Notes under the pieces: model-generated
Database searches by the model: none
Told to the model about the DNA's origin: nothing
Seen by the model: only the letters and a program-made list of their open reading frames with translations
Part shown: positions 44,419 through 56,200 of the stretch, in pieces
How the letters are laid out: each line of letters starts with the position of its first letter
How positions within the stretch are numbered: position 1 is the stretch's first letter
DNA from: Isoetes taiwanensis
Taxonomy: Eukaryota > Streptophyta > Lycopodiopsida > Isoetales > Isoetaceae
Length of the DNA stretch: 64,000 nucleotides
Assembly: GCA_021234155.1 (NCBI GenBank)
Contig: JAJEKV010000010.1
Span: forward strand, 7,662,871 to 7,726,870
Direction: 5' to 3'
Translations under genes and position numbers: made by a program

Positions 44419-46596
44419 ATGCAAAGACATTCAAATATTCGATGCAGTTACAGAAAGGCCTTCTTGTCTGCATCACTTGGATACTGGGTAGACAGCCGAA
44501 AACAAGAGAAGTTCAGGTTAATGATGGAGAAAATAACTCTGCAAGATCATGATGATGTCTCTGATATGAATGACTGTATTACCAAAGTATTGTTGCAAAC
44601 AGCTCAGCTGTATTTCCGCTCAAACAGGGCAGCAAAGGGGTTACCATGTAATTCCTGGTTTGATATGGATTGCAAGCAAGCACGCCAAAAATTTGTTGAG
44701 GCTCCAGAATGTGATAAAAAACAAATGCTGCTAGAATATAGAAGGATGGTTAGGAGGAAAAAGAGAGGTTATATGAAAGCTAGGCAGGAGAGACTTCTCA
44801 GGGAATGGATAACGCACCCAAAGAGTTTTTGGAATAAGATGAAAATGCAGAAAAAACAGGAATTTAGTTTGCCATGTGGTGTGTTGATTAATCATGTGCG
44901 TATGTTGTACCATAAACCAGGAATACATGAGCTTTCATCCTTGCAAAATGGCAGTATGGGCAGCTTTTCTGTGGAGGACATCTGTGATGGTATTAGGCGC
45001 CTATCTAATGGTAAGACAGCAGACAGTATGGGCTTAGTGGCTGAACTAGTAAAATGGGCCGGGGATCCCATTGTAGAGTATATTACTCACATGTTCAATA
45101 AAGTGCTACTGCAGGGATTTCCTACTGAATGGCAATGCAATAGGGTGGTGCCAGTACCTAAAGGTGGGAACAATTCAGATGTGAATAATTACCGAACAAT
45201 TATGGTAAGTAACCTGTGGGCAAAACTATTTGCTACTGTTGTTGAGGGGAAATTGAGTTATTGGGCAGAGGAGAATAAAGTAAGAGCCAAGGGGCAAGCA
45301 GGTTTTAGGCCACATCATTCTACCACGGACCAGCTGGTGACTCTACGTGCCATTGTAGAAAATGTGAAAGGAAAGAAGAAACCACTATTCTTGGCATTTG
45401 TGGATTATACTAAGGCATTTGACACGGTGCCGCGTGATAAACTATGGGCGAGAATGGATGTCTTAAATGTCCCAATGGAATTGAGGTCAGCAGTACGATG
45501 TTTGTATGATAAAGTCCTAGTAGAGCTATCTCGGCCATGGAATGATATCTGCAAAGATCAGGTACACAGTAACATTGGAGTAAAGCAGGGGTGCCCTCTT
45601 TCCCTTACTCTATTCGGTCTTTTTATAGACGAATTAGAGGATTGGATTGTGTATAATGGTGGTCCAGGAGCTCCTTTGGCTGAACATGTGATCTCCCTCC
45701 TGTTATATGCGGATGATGTGGTCTCAATAGCTAGGACTAAACAGGGGTTGGACACTCATCTTGAAATTTTAGGTGCATTCTGTGATAGAACAAGTTTGGA
45801 GGTGAACATATCTAAAACTAAGGTGATGGTGGTTGGCACCCGTGCAAAACATGTTTTCTATTATAAGGGACACCAGCTGGAGATAGTAACTTCCTTCAAG
45901 TATTTAGGGGTTATATTTGAAAGCAGCTATAGATGGAACATGTGCATTGAGCAAAGGTACAGTAATGGGCTTAAAGCCTTATGCGCGCTGCAAAAGCTAT
46001 GTAGGAAGAATCACTTGTGGGATTGGAACATGAAAAAGACACTTTTTAAGACTTTGGTCCAAACCGTTGTACTCTATGGATGTGAGGTGTGGGCTCCCAG
46101 TATTACAGCTAATCTGTGGCTCTTAGTTGAGAAGCTGCAAAAAAGATTCCTACATTCCGAACTAGGGGTCAAGTTACAAACGCCCTATCCTATGATGTTA
46201 GCAGAAGGAGGCTTGCTTTCGCTAGAATGCGAAGCGATATTGCACTTTGCAGGGTACATTGCTAAGGTCCACCGTGGGGGAGAGGACCGATTACCGCATG
46301 TTGCTATGCGTGCCAGTAAGGAGAAGGGATGGTACCATGATGCAGAAGTGTGGCTGAGAAAATGGAATCTTAAAGTGGAAGATTTATTGGGCAGTAAAGA
46401 AGATGTCCGTAAGCTGGTAATAGACCGCATGCATGGAAAACTATGGAGGGCACCCGAGACTAAGATGGCTTTCTATCGCACATATCTAAATCCACAACTT
46501 ACAGGAGCTAGATATTTATCGGATGGGGTATCGTTGCATTTCCGGCACGTGATGGCACGTATGAGGCTCAGCTCACATTCCCCTCACATTATCTGA
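44419..46596 (+). pseudogene. LINE L9 reverse transcriptase
   Basis: 725 open codons. RT motifs: NRVVPVPKGG, NYRTIMVSNLWAKLF, GQAGFRPHHSTTDQL, FVDYTKAFDTVPRDKLW, IGVKQGCPLSLTLFGLF, YADDVVS (active site) and FKYLGVIFE. The later YGCEVWAPS region aligns with L1 and L3. The frame ends by a shift just before the conserved ETGRW block, so the C-terminus is read separately. Confidence 0.92.
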
Positions 46597-46921
46597 AGGT
46601 AGAGACAGGAAGATGGCATGGGGTACCTAGATCAGAGCGTATATGTGAAGTGTGTGATGGAGAACACATAGAGGATGAGTACCACACTCTGCTCTGTTGT
46701 CCATCTTACGAGGATATCAGGCGTAGTTATGACATATGTGCGGTATCATTGCTAGATCTGTTTGAGCTCCCAAGTAAGAAAATAGGTAATTTTATATCTG
46801 ATGTACTTGAGCGTAGAGAAAGTTATACCAGGAGAGTGAGATCTGATAGCAGTTACTCTAGTGATTCACACTCAGAGAGTGAGAGTAGTACATCCATCGA
46901 TGATGACGATGGAAATTTATG
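46570..46921 (+). pseudogene. LINE L9 C-terminal zinc-finger-like domain
   Basis: After the frameshift the frame reads HYLKVETGRWHGVPRSER, then CEVCDGEHIEDEYHTLLCC, a C-x2-C...H-x4-C type pattern shared by L1, L3, L4 and L5. It ends in a Ser/Asp-rich tail (SSTSIDDDDGNL) not seen in the other copies. The domain may bind the template RNA, by analogy with other LINEs. Confidence 0.8.
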
Positions 46922-47000
46922 ATGTATGTTGCATTTTGTCGTCTTATAGGCATGTTAGGCCTCGACAAGACGTAATAAACACTTCACTTCACTTCACTTC

Positions 47001-47123
47001 TTTCTTCTTTTTCTTGTTTCTTTGCAAATCCTGCGTGACATAGCTCCCGGATTCTCCTATTTGATCCAAGGGTCCTCACGGAGGGCTGTCTTGCAGGAGT
47101 TCCCGAACCCAGACCCTAAACAA
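47001..47123 (+). repeat. gypsy 3' LTR, second part
   Basis: It matches the last 123 bp of the 5' LTR and ends AAACA before the target duplication ATGTT. Confidence 0.92.
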
Positions 47124-47128
47124 TGTTA

Positions 47129-49200
47129 ATGGCACTGCAGCCATATGGAATACTAAGAATGTTCCAAGTTACTTGTATATTTTATGGCCTATTTCAGAGG
47201 AAGATGGTTTTCTTTTGTAACATGGCAAGAGAGCTCCACCTGGGCTCCTTTGGGGTATCAAGCCTCGAAAACAACTTCTCAGCAAAGCTCTGTAGCAAAA
47301 GATAATTTACCCGCAACTTAGTGAAAAATTGAACTGTTTAAATGAAAAAACTAATTCACCTTTCAGATGACATAAATAGTAAAGGTACCTTGTAATTGTA
47401 TGCGTTGCTGCTTTTTCATATTGCAAATAGCTCTTTCTAGCTTTGCTTCTCTTTACCTTCTTTTTGAGGTGGTACACTTATGATAAGCTTAGAAATTGAA
47501 AAATGTATTCCTGATTGTCAAAGCAAACCAAATTGGTGGAATGTAGATGTTAGTGCAGAAGAGAAATAAGTGCACTTGAAGCTACTCATGAAGTAATGGT
47601 GGTCTATATTTGTGGGTATCCACTGCCACAATCAATATGTGCAAAAGGACTATAGCTGGGAAAAGATATGCCAGAGTATTTTCTGAACCAATTTCTGCGA
47701 GCCCAATAAAGTCCTGCATCAAATGCAAGAAGAATGCTAAATAAAGGTCATATATGAAACACAAAACAAAAAAAGTGATAGAACTCTTGATCTAAGGAAG
47801 TGTGAACCAACCTGGATATATTGCTGCAAGTATGGATAAGTTCAGTAATAGTAGCCTATGCATCCCAATAACTACGATATTGTCATCATCATCATTTGCT
47901 TCACCTGATTCAAAGAATTTGAATTTGATCACTTTGAAGTTAAAATCGAAAAACAATGGCAAGAGAGCTCTACCTCAAAGCACTTCTTTGAGGTCTTAAG
48001 CCTCAAAAACAGCTTTTCAGAAAAGCTCTATCAGTAACTTATAAAGAATTAAACCGTTTAAATGGAAAAACTAATTCATCTGCATATCATATAAATGTTG
48101 TAAAGGTAAGAAACTGCCACAACCAGTTCCTTGCGATTGTATTTGTCGCTACTCTTTCATATTGAGAATAGCTCTTTCTAGCTTTGCTTGTATTTTTTCT
48201 TCTGCTTGAGGCAGTACTCTTATGATAGGCCTAGAAATTGAAAAACGTATTCCTGAATGTCAAAACAAACCAAATTGTTGGAATGCAGATGTGCAGTGCA
48301 GAAAAGAAATAAGTGCAAGCAATGGTGGTCTGGTTATATTTATTGACATCCACAGCCACAATCAATATGTGCAAATGGACTATAGATGGCAAAAGATATC
48401 CCAGAGTTGTCCTTAAACCAGTTTTTGCAGCCCAATAAGGTCACGATCTTTTAATGCTATTGGTCATTCTTGTGGTTAAATAGCCCACTTTAAGAACTTA
48501 TGTAAAATGTAATCTGCACAAAAGGACCATGTATATTGAGAAATCTACTGGTAAACCAGCTCTTATAATCATGATAGAGAGAATGACCTCACAGGACCAA
48601 ACACAGGACTAAACATCTAGAATTGATCATTTATATTGACAGAAGATGACGAGAACTGATATTAACAGAAGATGAGGTAGAACCGATCATTTATATTGAC
48701 GGAAGATAGTAACTTGTTGGAATGAGAAAATTCAAAAGATTTCCACATACATTATGATCATTGAAATGCATGCTTACCTCATATTGCTACATCTTGGGCA
48801 TACCCAGATACTTATACATGATGATGGGAGGATTTTTGTAGGGATTAAGAGTAACTTGCAGGAGAATCATGTGATTACTATCACACATCTCAATCTTGGG
48901 TGTTGGTAATCGTAGCAATTGTGTAAACCACAGGAATCAATGCAAATACATTTGGGCATCTAATTCTAAAGAATGCAAACCCATTAAAGAAACAATCAAG
49001 GTATGCTAAATCAAAGAATTACAAATTCAAAGCATAACCCAATGCATGCTTACCTCAGATTGCTACATCCCGGGCATACCCAAACAGTCATAAATGACAA
49101 CGGGAACTTTTTGTTCTGAGCAAGAATAACCTACAAGACAATCACGTGGTTGTTATCACAATGGTGATATCTACTTAAATTGTTAAGGAAGCAAACTACT
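47129..49200. repeat. noncoding region with degenerate duplications
   Basis: About 47225-47690 and 47955-48440 are diverged copies (GGCAAGAGAGCTCYACCT, AACAGCTTTTCAGAAAAGCTCT, TCATATTGMRAATAGCTCTTTCTAGCTTTGC). A second pair lies at 48770-48870 and 49045-49150 (CATGCTTACCTCAKATTGCTACATC). No gene is visible. Confidence 0.6.
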
Positions 49201-52200
49201 AAGGGTGAGATTCGACTAGGACTTTAAAATGTTTAATTTTAATTAATTGCCCAATATAATTTTGCCATGTCAAAAAGTTGTTGTTGTGATTTATTCCACT
49301 TGAGTGGAAGTTAATTAAAAATACTTATGTGGCGTTGCCATGAGTTTTTTTTAAAGGACAGCCAATATTGGCTGGCCCTAAAAATAATATATGTGTCCCT
49401 TGCTCAAATATTGCCACGTGGATCTCTATTTTGTTTTTTTGTTCTATTTTTCTTTCTTGATCCTTTAATGTGTCCTACGTGGATTTTTTATGTTTCATAT
49501 GTGGAATCACCCCGTAGAAATTGCTACTTAAATTAAGGAACTTTAATGCCACGTCATTAAAAATGTTCACCGTAATGGAATCTCACCCTAAATTAAATAA
49601 GAAAAAAAAGAAGGACAGAGCAAAGTCTCAAGAGTATAATATGTCATACAAAATGCAAAGTAGTAGCTTGGTCAGAAGAAGCATACCAACCCACAAAGCT
49701 ATAGCATTTTGCTTGTATAGGTGCAAGCCAATGTATGATAGTGTTGCAATAATCGTCGTTAGTGGTCAGAAGGTACTAATAAATTAACAACATCCACAAC
49801 TGCAAATGCATCTGATTCAAAGCTAGAAGTTTGGTATAAGGTCTTGTCACTGAAATGAATCTAAATGGCAGCTGCATCAAGGAAATGGTGCACTGCTCAA
49901 AAAAAATCGAAGGAATAGAAAATGGCAAGGATTGTATCATCGTCTGCTGTTGTCATGTGCCAAGAGCAGCAATGCCAAGAGCAGTTCCCAAGCATTACAA
50001 CCTCCTCTTCAGCTATGAAGCTCCATAATGCCAAAGCCTTTTTTCAAGGACGGCATCTATGCGGTAAAGCTGTTATTTTCATTCAGCAATTTCCTAGTTG
50101 AATGCGGATGGAGAAGAAATGACGCGTGAAAGAGGTACCTTGAATGGGTTCGAAGAAGAAAATATTGGCTCCCCATCTCGGTCAAACATGAGAACACCAT
50201 TTCAGAAGAGAAGCCCGGGCCAGGACCATCGCCTCCCTATGCCGCTTCCTTCCCTCTGGAATTGGAACTACTGTAGGAGGAAGACCAGCGCAGACAAAAA
50301 AGGCACAGACATAGACGAAAAAAAGACCTACAGGCGGGGAGAGGGAATGCCGTATGCGGCGTAACGTGCGGCGTTCCTGGTACGGAACCCAACCCAATCC
50401 AAAAAATAAGAAAAGAAGATTTATTATTGACTATCTATTATCATCAACACTGCAAAGGTTTTTCCCTTCAAAGCCATTTGAGGCAAAGATTTTTAAATTC
50501 TAGTAGTAATAGTTGTACTAATCCATTGTATGGTCCCATGGTTTTTTGGTCTTCGTAGACGTTGAAAAAAATCTATTCTATTTTATTATATTCACATGCT
50601 TAGCAATTTGGCAATAATTATAAATTTTCAATTAATCTTGAACAAACATGTGTTTTAATGTCAAGATACATTACATAATCATTAATTATTAAAAGCTTCA
50701 TCAACATTAAAAGAGAGGTTATGCTGAAGTCAGTTGATCATTGTAATTGACTGATCATATTAATTTCCCAGCATTAATGAGCTTCTTCTATCATATGGCT
50801 TATGATATTGTAGTATGCAGTTATGTTCTTAAATTGAGAATCACTCATAAAGGATAGTTAGGAGGAAAGACAATTCCAACTTTAGGTAGGGTGGAAGCCA
50901 GATAGAGAAGGCGAATCTTCTAGGGACGTGAAACTTGCTGTGGAATGCAACAGTAATCCATGTAGAATCTAGAACCGGCAAATGATGAGTGTAACAAAAG
51001 CATTTGAAAAGGCGAAAGCGGGTTCTAAACAAAAGCTGAAAAGGCAAAGATGGGGATCCAAGGATGTTTTTATATAAAGAAAAAGAAATGGGAGACGAGG
51101 TGATCACGTAGTTTTAGTAACACGTATTTTTGAGATACACATATACCCGAAAGGGAAGGTTCAACAAACAAACAGACAAAAGTAAATTAGCTAAGAATGG
51201 TAAACTTGTAATGGTTGAAAATAAGTCTGATTGTAAGAAAATAACGTGGAAAAGAATGGACGGCTGAGATCATGCCCTGATCGTACAAATGTATAATACG
51301 CTAGAAATACAGAATAGAACCAACGGCGCAGGTTCGAATCCGCAGACGGATTCGCTTTTCTTTTCTTGAGCTTTCGTGCATAACTCACCTGACGTGGGGC
51401 CATGGAAATAAGCCAGAATTTTTTTTAATTTGATTTCTAACTAGACTCAGCTTGCAAATCTGGTGGTTCAGCATTGTTTTCTTTTTTTCCGTCAAACCTG
51501 TAAAATATAAGCTGGCTATGGCGATGGACCTCGTAGCTGTAAGAGCATCTCTTGGCCCAGAAGCAAGACCCTTTCGAAAATTCTTCTTAACTCCATTTGC
51601 CATGTGCCCTGCTCCAACAGACTCGCTCTCAAATCCAGGCAGTTTCGGGTCAATTTGAATCCTTGTTATATTTCTTGCAAATCCGACACTGACGCATAAA
51701 CCCAAATGGCCGGAAATATGCCACCCAGATCTTTGCCGGCATGTAGGGTTTCAGATTCTCCCCTGTAGGTACCCAACTCCGGTGGCACAGTTATGGGCTA
51801 TTTGGGCCCAAGTTAGTTGATAGGGATCTATCATTCCCTGAGTTTAAAATCCTCTCATTTCATCCTCATTTACAGCTCGCAGGGCTCCGCATTGGCATCT
51901 ATTTGCTCTATATTTACCCTCCATCTTTATTCGATCTGGCGCTCAAAAATTAAGGTCTTACTTTTGCGCAGAGCTCCATGCATCCTTGTCTTGTGTTCTA
52001 GCCGCTTGGTTATGAATTGGGTATGAGCCAAGTCCGAAGTGGGCAGTTCTGTTTGCACCTTCGGTTTTCTTGGAAATAGCATTGGACCCATTCTTGGCTT
52101 CTAGTTCAACGACTTTGGGCGAAGAAGAAGCCCAACCATCGGAAGCATGAGGCCCGAATCCGCGTTTCTTCATAGCCGGAACTCTGTAGCATGTGCCGTC

Positions 52201-52515
52201 ACTGTTCCTTGACCTGCTTGGCTTCAAAAGTCCAGATCTGGAGGAAAGTGGTTGGGATCTGAAAATCTAGCCAAATGCGAAAAGAATTCTTACCAATTTG
52301 TGCAAGCATTGTGCCCGAATTGCCATGGATAGGGTCTGAGGCGAGAAAAAAAAATATGGCAGCTTGTACTTAATGGTCTGACACATTTGTTCTTTGCTCT
52401 ACGCAGAGCAAGGGCAAAGATAGAGATTGTTTGGAGGCAGAGGCAAGATTTAAATTAAGGGCAGAAGTCATTCCGACCTGGGGATCCGAAGAGAAGGGGC
52501 TTGTCAATACACACT
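49201..52515. other. upstream region of CSLC, no gene supported
   Basis: Short frames only. At 51331-51354 a pol III B-box-like GGTTCGAATCC overlaps a perfect 8-bp hairpin (CGAATCCG, CAGA, CGGATTCG) followed by CTTTTCTTTT. The CSLC promoter and 5' UTR should lie within about 51700-52515; a CTCTATATTTACC box near 51905 is a candidate only. Confidence 0.4.
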
Positions 52516-55118
52516 ATGCCGCCCAACTTCGACTTTGCAGATTGGTGGGCTAAGGAAGTTGGGCACAAGGGTACCCCCGTTGTGGTGAAAATGGAGAACC
52601 CCAACTACTCTATGCTGGAGCTGGAGGCTCCTGGTGCTGAATTAGAATCTGGCAAAGACCGAGGTAAAAATGCTAAACAGCTTACATGGGTTTTGCTCCT
52701 TAAAGCACACAGAGCAGCCGGATGTGTAGCATGGTTAGCGCATGGTTTGTGGATGCTCCTGGCTGCTGTGAAGAAGAGACTCATCTCCAAACAAGGCGTT
52801 GAACCTGAATCTGAAAAGGGCTCTAAAGGAAAACTGTATAAGTTTATCACAGGATTTTTGGTTTTTGCCCTTGTTATGTTGGTAATCGAAGTGATTGCTC
52901 ATTTTAAGGGTTGGCACTTCACCAGACCTCATTTTTCTATTGGGATCTCTGGAGGTCTTCACGCTATCTACCTTGGTTGGGTTTTCCTGAGAGCTAATTA
53001 CATCGCCCCACCTCTCCAAGCTCTAGCAAACTTCTGTGTGGTCCTGTTCTTGATTCAGAGCTTAGACCGAATTATTCTTTGTCTTGGTTGCCTGTGGATC
53101 AAATATAAGAAGGTGGGGTACCAAAGCAATCTACAAGCTCTAGAATCTGGTGACGAGGAAAATCCCTTTTCTGGGTACCCAATGGTGCTGGTTCAGATCC
53201 CCATGTGTAATGAAAGAGAGGTAACACTTTGCCTTGCATTTCCTGATTTATGTCTGAAGCAAACATCATAATTTTTGGAAATAAGTCAGTGACTTTGGTT
53301 TCTCTAAATAGATCTAAAATCTAGACTCTTCGGCTCACTTCGATGACATAAAAAGAGTTCATCTTTTGTATTCTGTAATTAGTAGGACACACTCAAACTT
53401 CATCTAGCTCGGAGGTCCTGGATGTTGATATCATCTTTTGTTGTTGTTCAGGTGTATGAACAATCTATTGCTGCCTGCTGTCAAATGGATTGGCCTAGGG
53501 ACCGCATGCTCGTCCAAATACTAGATGACTCCGATGATCCAGATATACAATTACTTATTCAAGCAGAGGTTCAAAAATGGCGTCACAAAGGCATCCATAT
53601 TGTTTACAGGCATCGCATAATCCGGACTGGTTATAAGGCAGGAAATCTCAAAGCTGCAATGAATTGTGATTATGTGAAGAATTATGAATATGTTGCAATA
53701 TTTGATGCTGATTTCCAGCCAAAAAGTGACTTCCTAAAGATGACAGTACCACATCTGAAGGTATTTTATTTGTTTTTTAGATTTTTTTGCATATCAATAA
53801 ATAACTGCAAGAAGTCAGTTCCTTCCCTTATCATAAACCGAAGACTTGTTAGTGTTTGTTAAGTGTTTTTTTCCTTCACAATTTCAGGAAAATCCAGAGT
53901 TAGCTTTGGTCCAAGCCCGTTGGTCATTTGTGAACAAGGATGAGAACCTTCTCACACGCCTGCAAAACATCAATCTTTCATTCCATTTTGAGGTCGAGCA
54001 GCAAGTGAATGGCGTGTTCCTCAATTTTTTTGGCTTTAATGGGACAGCTGGTGTGTGGAGGATTACAGCTCTCGAGGAAGCTGGGGGATGGCTTGAGCGT
54101 ACAACTGTTGAAGACATGGATATTGCTGTCCGTGCCCACCTTCTTGGTTGGAAATTTATTTTCCTGAATGATGTTAAGGTATTGTTCTTTGTTGTTACTG
54201 AGGAATCTCCAAACTTTATGGTTACTCTGGTAAGAGTTTCATCAACATCAGTATATCTTTAAATGCAGTGCATATGTGAAGTACCAGAATCATATGAGGC
54301 CTACAGAAAGCAGCAGCATCGCTGGCACTCAGGTCCAATGCAACTTTTCCGCCTGTGTATTCCAGATATTATCTCTTCAAAGGTGAGATAATAACTTTCA
54401 AAGAAAATGATCTGATATTATGTCATGCATCTTGATGATTTTGTTCTTTTACTTATTTTGGCTACAGATTTCCTGGTGGAGGAAGGCCAACCTTACACTT
54501 CTCTTCTTCTTGTTGAGAAAGCTCATTTTGCCATTTTATTCCTTCACTTTGTTTTGCATCATTCTTCCATTGACCATGTTCATACCTGAAGCCCATTTAC
54601 CAGTATGGGTCATCTGTTACGTGCCTGCAGTTATGTCATTTATGAATGTCCTTCCAGCACCGCGATCTTTTCCGTTCCTTGTTCCCTACCTTCTCTTTGA
54701 GAATACTATGTCTGTCATAAAATTCAATGCTATGATTTCTGGGTTATTTCAACTCCAGAGTGCATATGAGTGGGTGGTAACTAAGAAGTCAGGGAGATCT
54801 TCTGAAGCAGACCTTTTGGCTTTCGCTGCAAAAGAGTCAAAATTAAACGAATCGCAAGCTGAAGCACAAACACTTCGACATTGTCACGTGTCAGATTCCA
54901 ATCTTGAAGCATATACAAAGTTACATGAGACTCAACCCAAGCCAAAAAAGAAGGTGAATCGACTTTATAGGAAAGAGCTAGCATTAGCATTTCTGCTGCT
55001 CACTGCATCAGCTAGGAGTTTGTTGTCAGCACAAGGGGTACACTTCTACTTCTTACTGTTTCAAGGAGTTTCGTTTCTGGTAATTGGTCTTGACCTGATT
55101 GGTGAGCAAGCTAGCTAA
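52516..55118 (+). CDS. CSLC: cellulose synthase-like C (xyloglucan glucan synthase), 5 exons
   Basis: Exons 52516-53220, 53452-53760, 53888-54178, 54269-54382 and 54468-55118. All introns are GT-AG and phase 0; the total is 689 residues, the usual CSLC length. The start [11 protein letters not shown] is followed by the CSLC-typical [12 protein letters not shown]. Transmembrane segments lie near residues 115-140 and 155-205, then the GT2 domain: DDSDD (260-264), DAD (320-322), VEDMD (412-416) and QQHRW (450-454), which are the D,D,D,QxxRW residues. Further membrane segments follow, and the C-terminal [16 protein letters not shown]...GLDLIGEQ signature is present. Known CSLC proteins make the beta-1,4-glucan backbone of xyloglucan in the Golgi. 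The gene is intact and is the only convincing host gene here. The paralogue number is not assigned. Confidence 0.95.
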
Positions 55119-55758
55119 GCATGTCCTGAGGCTGATTTGCATAACAAACAAGTTAGTATACTGAAAGTGCTGGCCTTGGAGATTGGACATCATTTTTTTG
55201 AAATAGGAGTTTCAGCAACTGGCCATTAAAGCCAAGACAACACTTTTGGCAGAGCTAGAAAATAGTGATTTATTCTTACGCCTTTTTTTGGAAAATATAC
55301 TCAGTTCATTTTGATTAGGCTGGGAAGGAGTTATACCTCAGCCTTAGGATTATTTAAGATGATTAACTGGAGCTTTAGCAGAATCCCAGATCCAGTCTTA
55401 TTACTAACAGTTCTACACCATTCGCAAGGATATGGCAAGAATTGGCTTCTATTATTTTGAGGAGCCTGGCCTGTTGGTTGGTAGGACCGAAGTATCTGAG
55501 GGTTCTCTAGGTCCATTCTTTTGAGTCATTATTATTTTATATGCAGGTTCCATGAACTGCATGCCGATATATATATAATGGAAATATGGCATGGTGAATG
55601 GACTTGTATCACTAAGACGGTTTGCAAAGCCCTTAATAAGTTGTCTCCACAGCTGCTTTTTTGTGAGGACCGGAGATCATATTGTATAGTGGATTCATTT
55701 GGATGGAAGATTTATTCAATAAAGTTCCATGACACACTGGTTTAAATTGCCTCCCTTC
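55119..55758 (+). other. CSLC 3' flank
   Basis: AT-rich sequence, partly 3' UTR. AATAAA at about 55719 could be a polyadenylation signal. Confidence 0.4.
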
Positions 55759-56200
55759 TTTTGATAATGTAAATTTCATTGTTTGAAGGATGTGAAATTC
55801 TGGAAAGAGCTTAATAAATCAGAGGCAGCTACAGCCATTATTAAAAAGCTAGACAGACATTACACTACATTCACAATTTTCTTTTGATAATGTAAATTTC
55901 ATTGTTTGAAGGATGTGAAATTCTTGGGTTATGTTGCATACGACATGCTGGATTCCTGTTGGGTTGGAAAGAGCTTAATAAATCTGAGGCAGCTACAGCT
56001 ATTATTGAAAAGCTATACATTACATTCACAATTTTCTTTTGATAATGTAAATTTCATTGTTTGAAGGATGTGAAATTCTTGGGCTATATGTTACATAAGA
56101 CATGCTGGAACTTCCTGTTGGAAAGAGCTTAATAAATCAGAGGCAGCTACTGCCATTATGAAAAAGCTAGGCAGACATTACTCTTCATTCACAATTGTAA
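55759..56200. repeat. three tandem copies of a 130-160-bp unit
   Basis: Units start near 55759, 55886 and 56038 with TTTTGATAATGTAAATTTC, followed by GAAGGATGTGAAATTC and GAAAGAGCTTAATAAATC. They differ by small insertions and substitutions. Confidence 0.85.

Larger units (their letters stand above)
43513..47000 (+). mobile_element. LINE L9, near full length, (ACTTC)n tail, inserted in gypsy 3' LTR
   Basis: This is the most complete LINE in the window. The endonuclease domain lacks only its first residues. It is followed by RT, a terminal zinc-finger-like domain, and a 3' UTR of under 60 nt with the terminal stem-loop (AGGC/GCCT). The tail is four copies of ACTTC at 46981-47000. There are frameshifts near 43890, 44300-44420 and 46570. 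It is not a typical plant L1. The clade (RTE, CR1/L2 or Jockey-like) cannot be decided by eye. Confidence 0.92.
28264..47123 (+). mobile_element. Ty3/gypsy LTR retrotransposon, degenerate, with nested Copia and LINE
   Basis: The LTRs begin TGTTAG and end AAACA, and the 5-bp target duplication ATGTT lies at 28259-28263 and 47124-47128. Order: 5' LTR, Asp-tRNA-like primer site, gag, protease, RT, RNase H, integrase, an extra ORF, polypurine tract, 3' LTR. Removing the nested Copia (32913-38531) and LINE (43513-47000) leaves about 9.7 kb. RT before integrase marks the gypsy superfamily. There is no obvious chromodomain, and the extra 3' ORF recalls the Tat/Athila side of plant gypsy elements. 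Several stops and frameshifts make it inactive. Confidence 0.93.

Noticed and set aside
51300-51372. Possible tRNA gene around GGTTCGAATCC
   Set aside because: The T stem does not pair properly and no acceptor, D or anticodon arm could be drawn.
52605-53019. Minus-strand frames opposite CSLC exon 1
   Set aside because: Shadows of the conserved coding exon.
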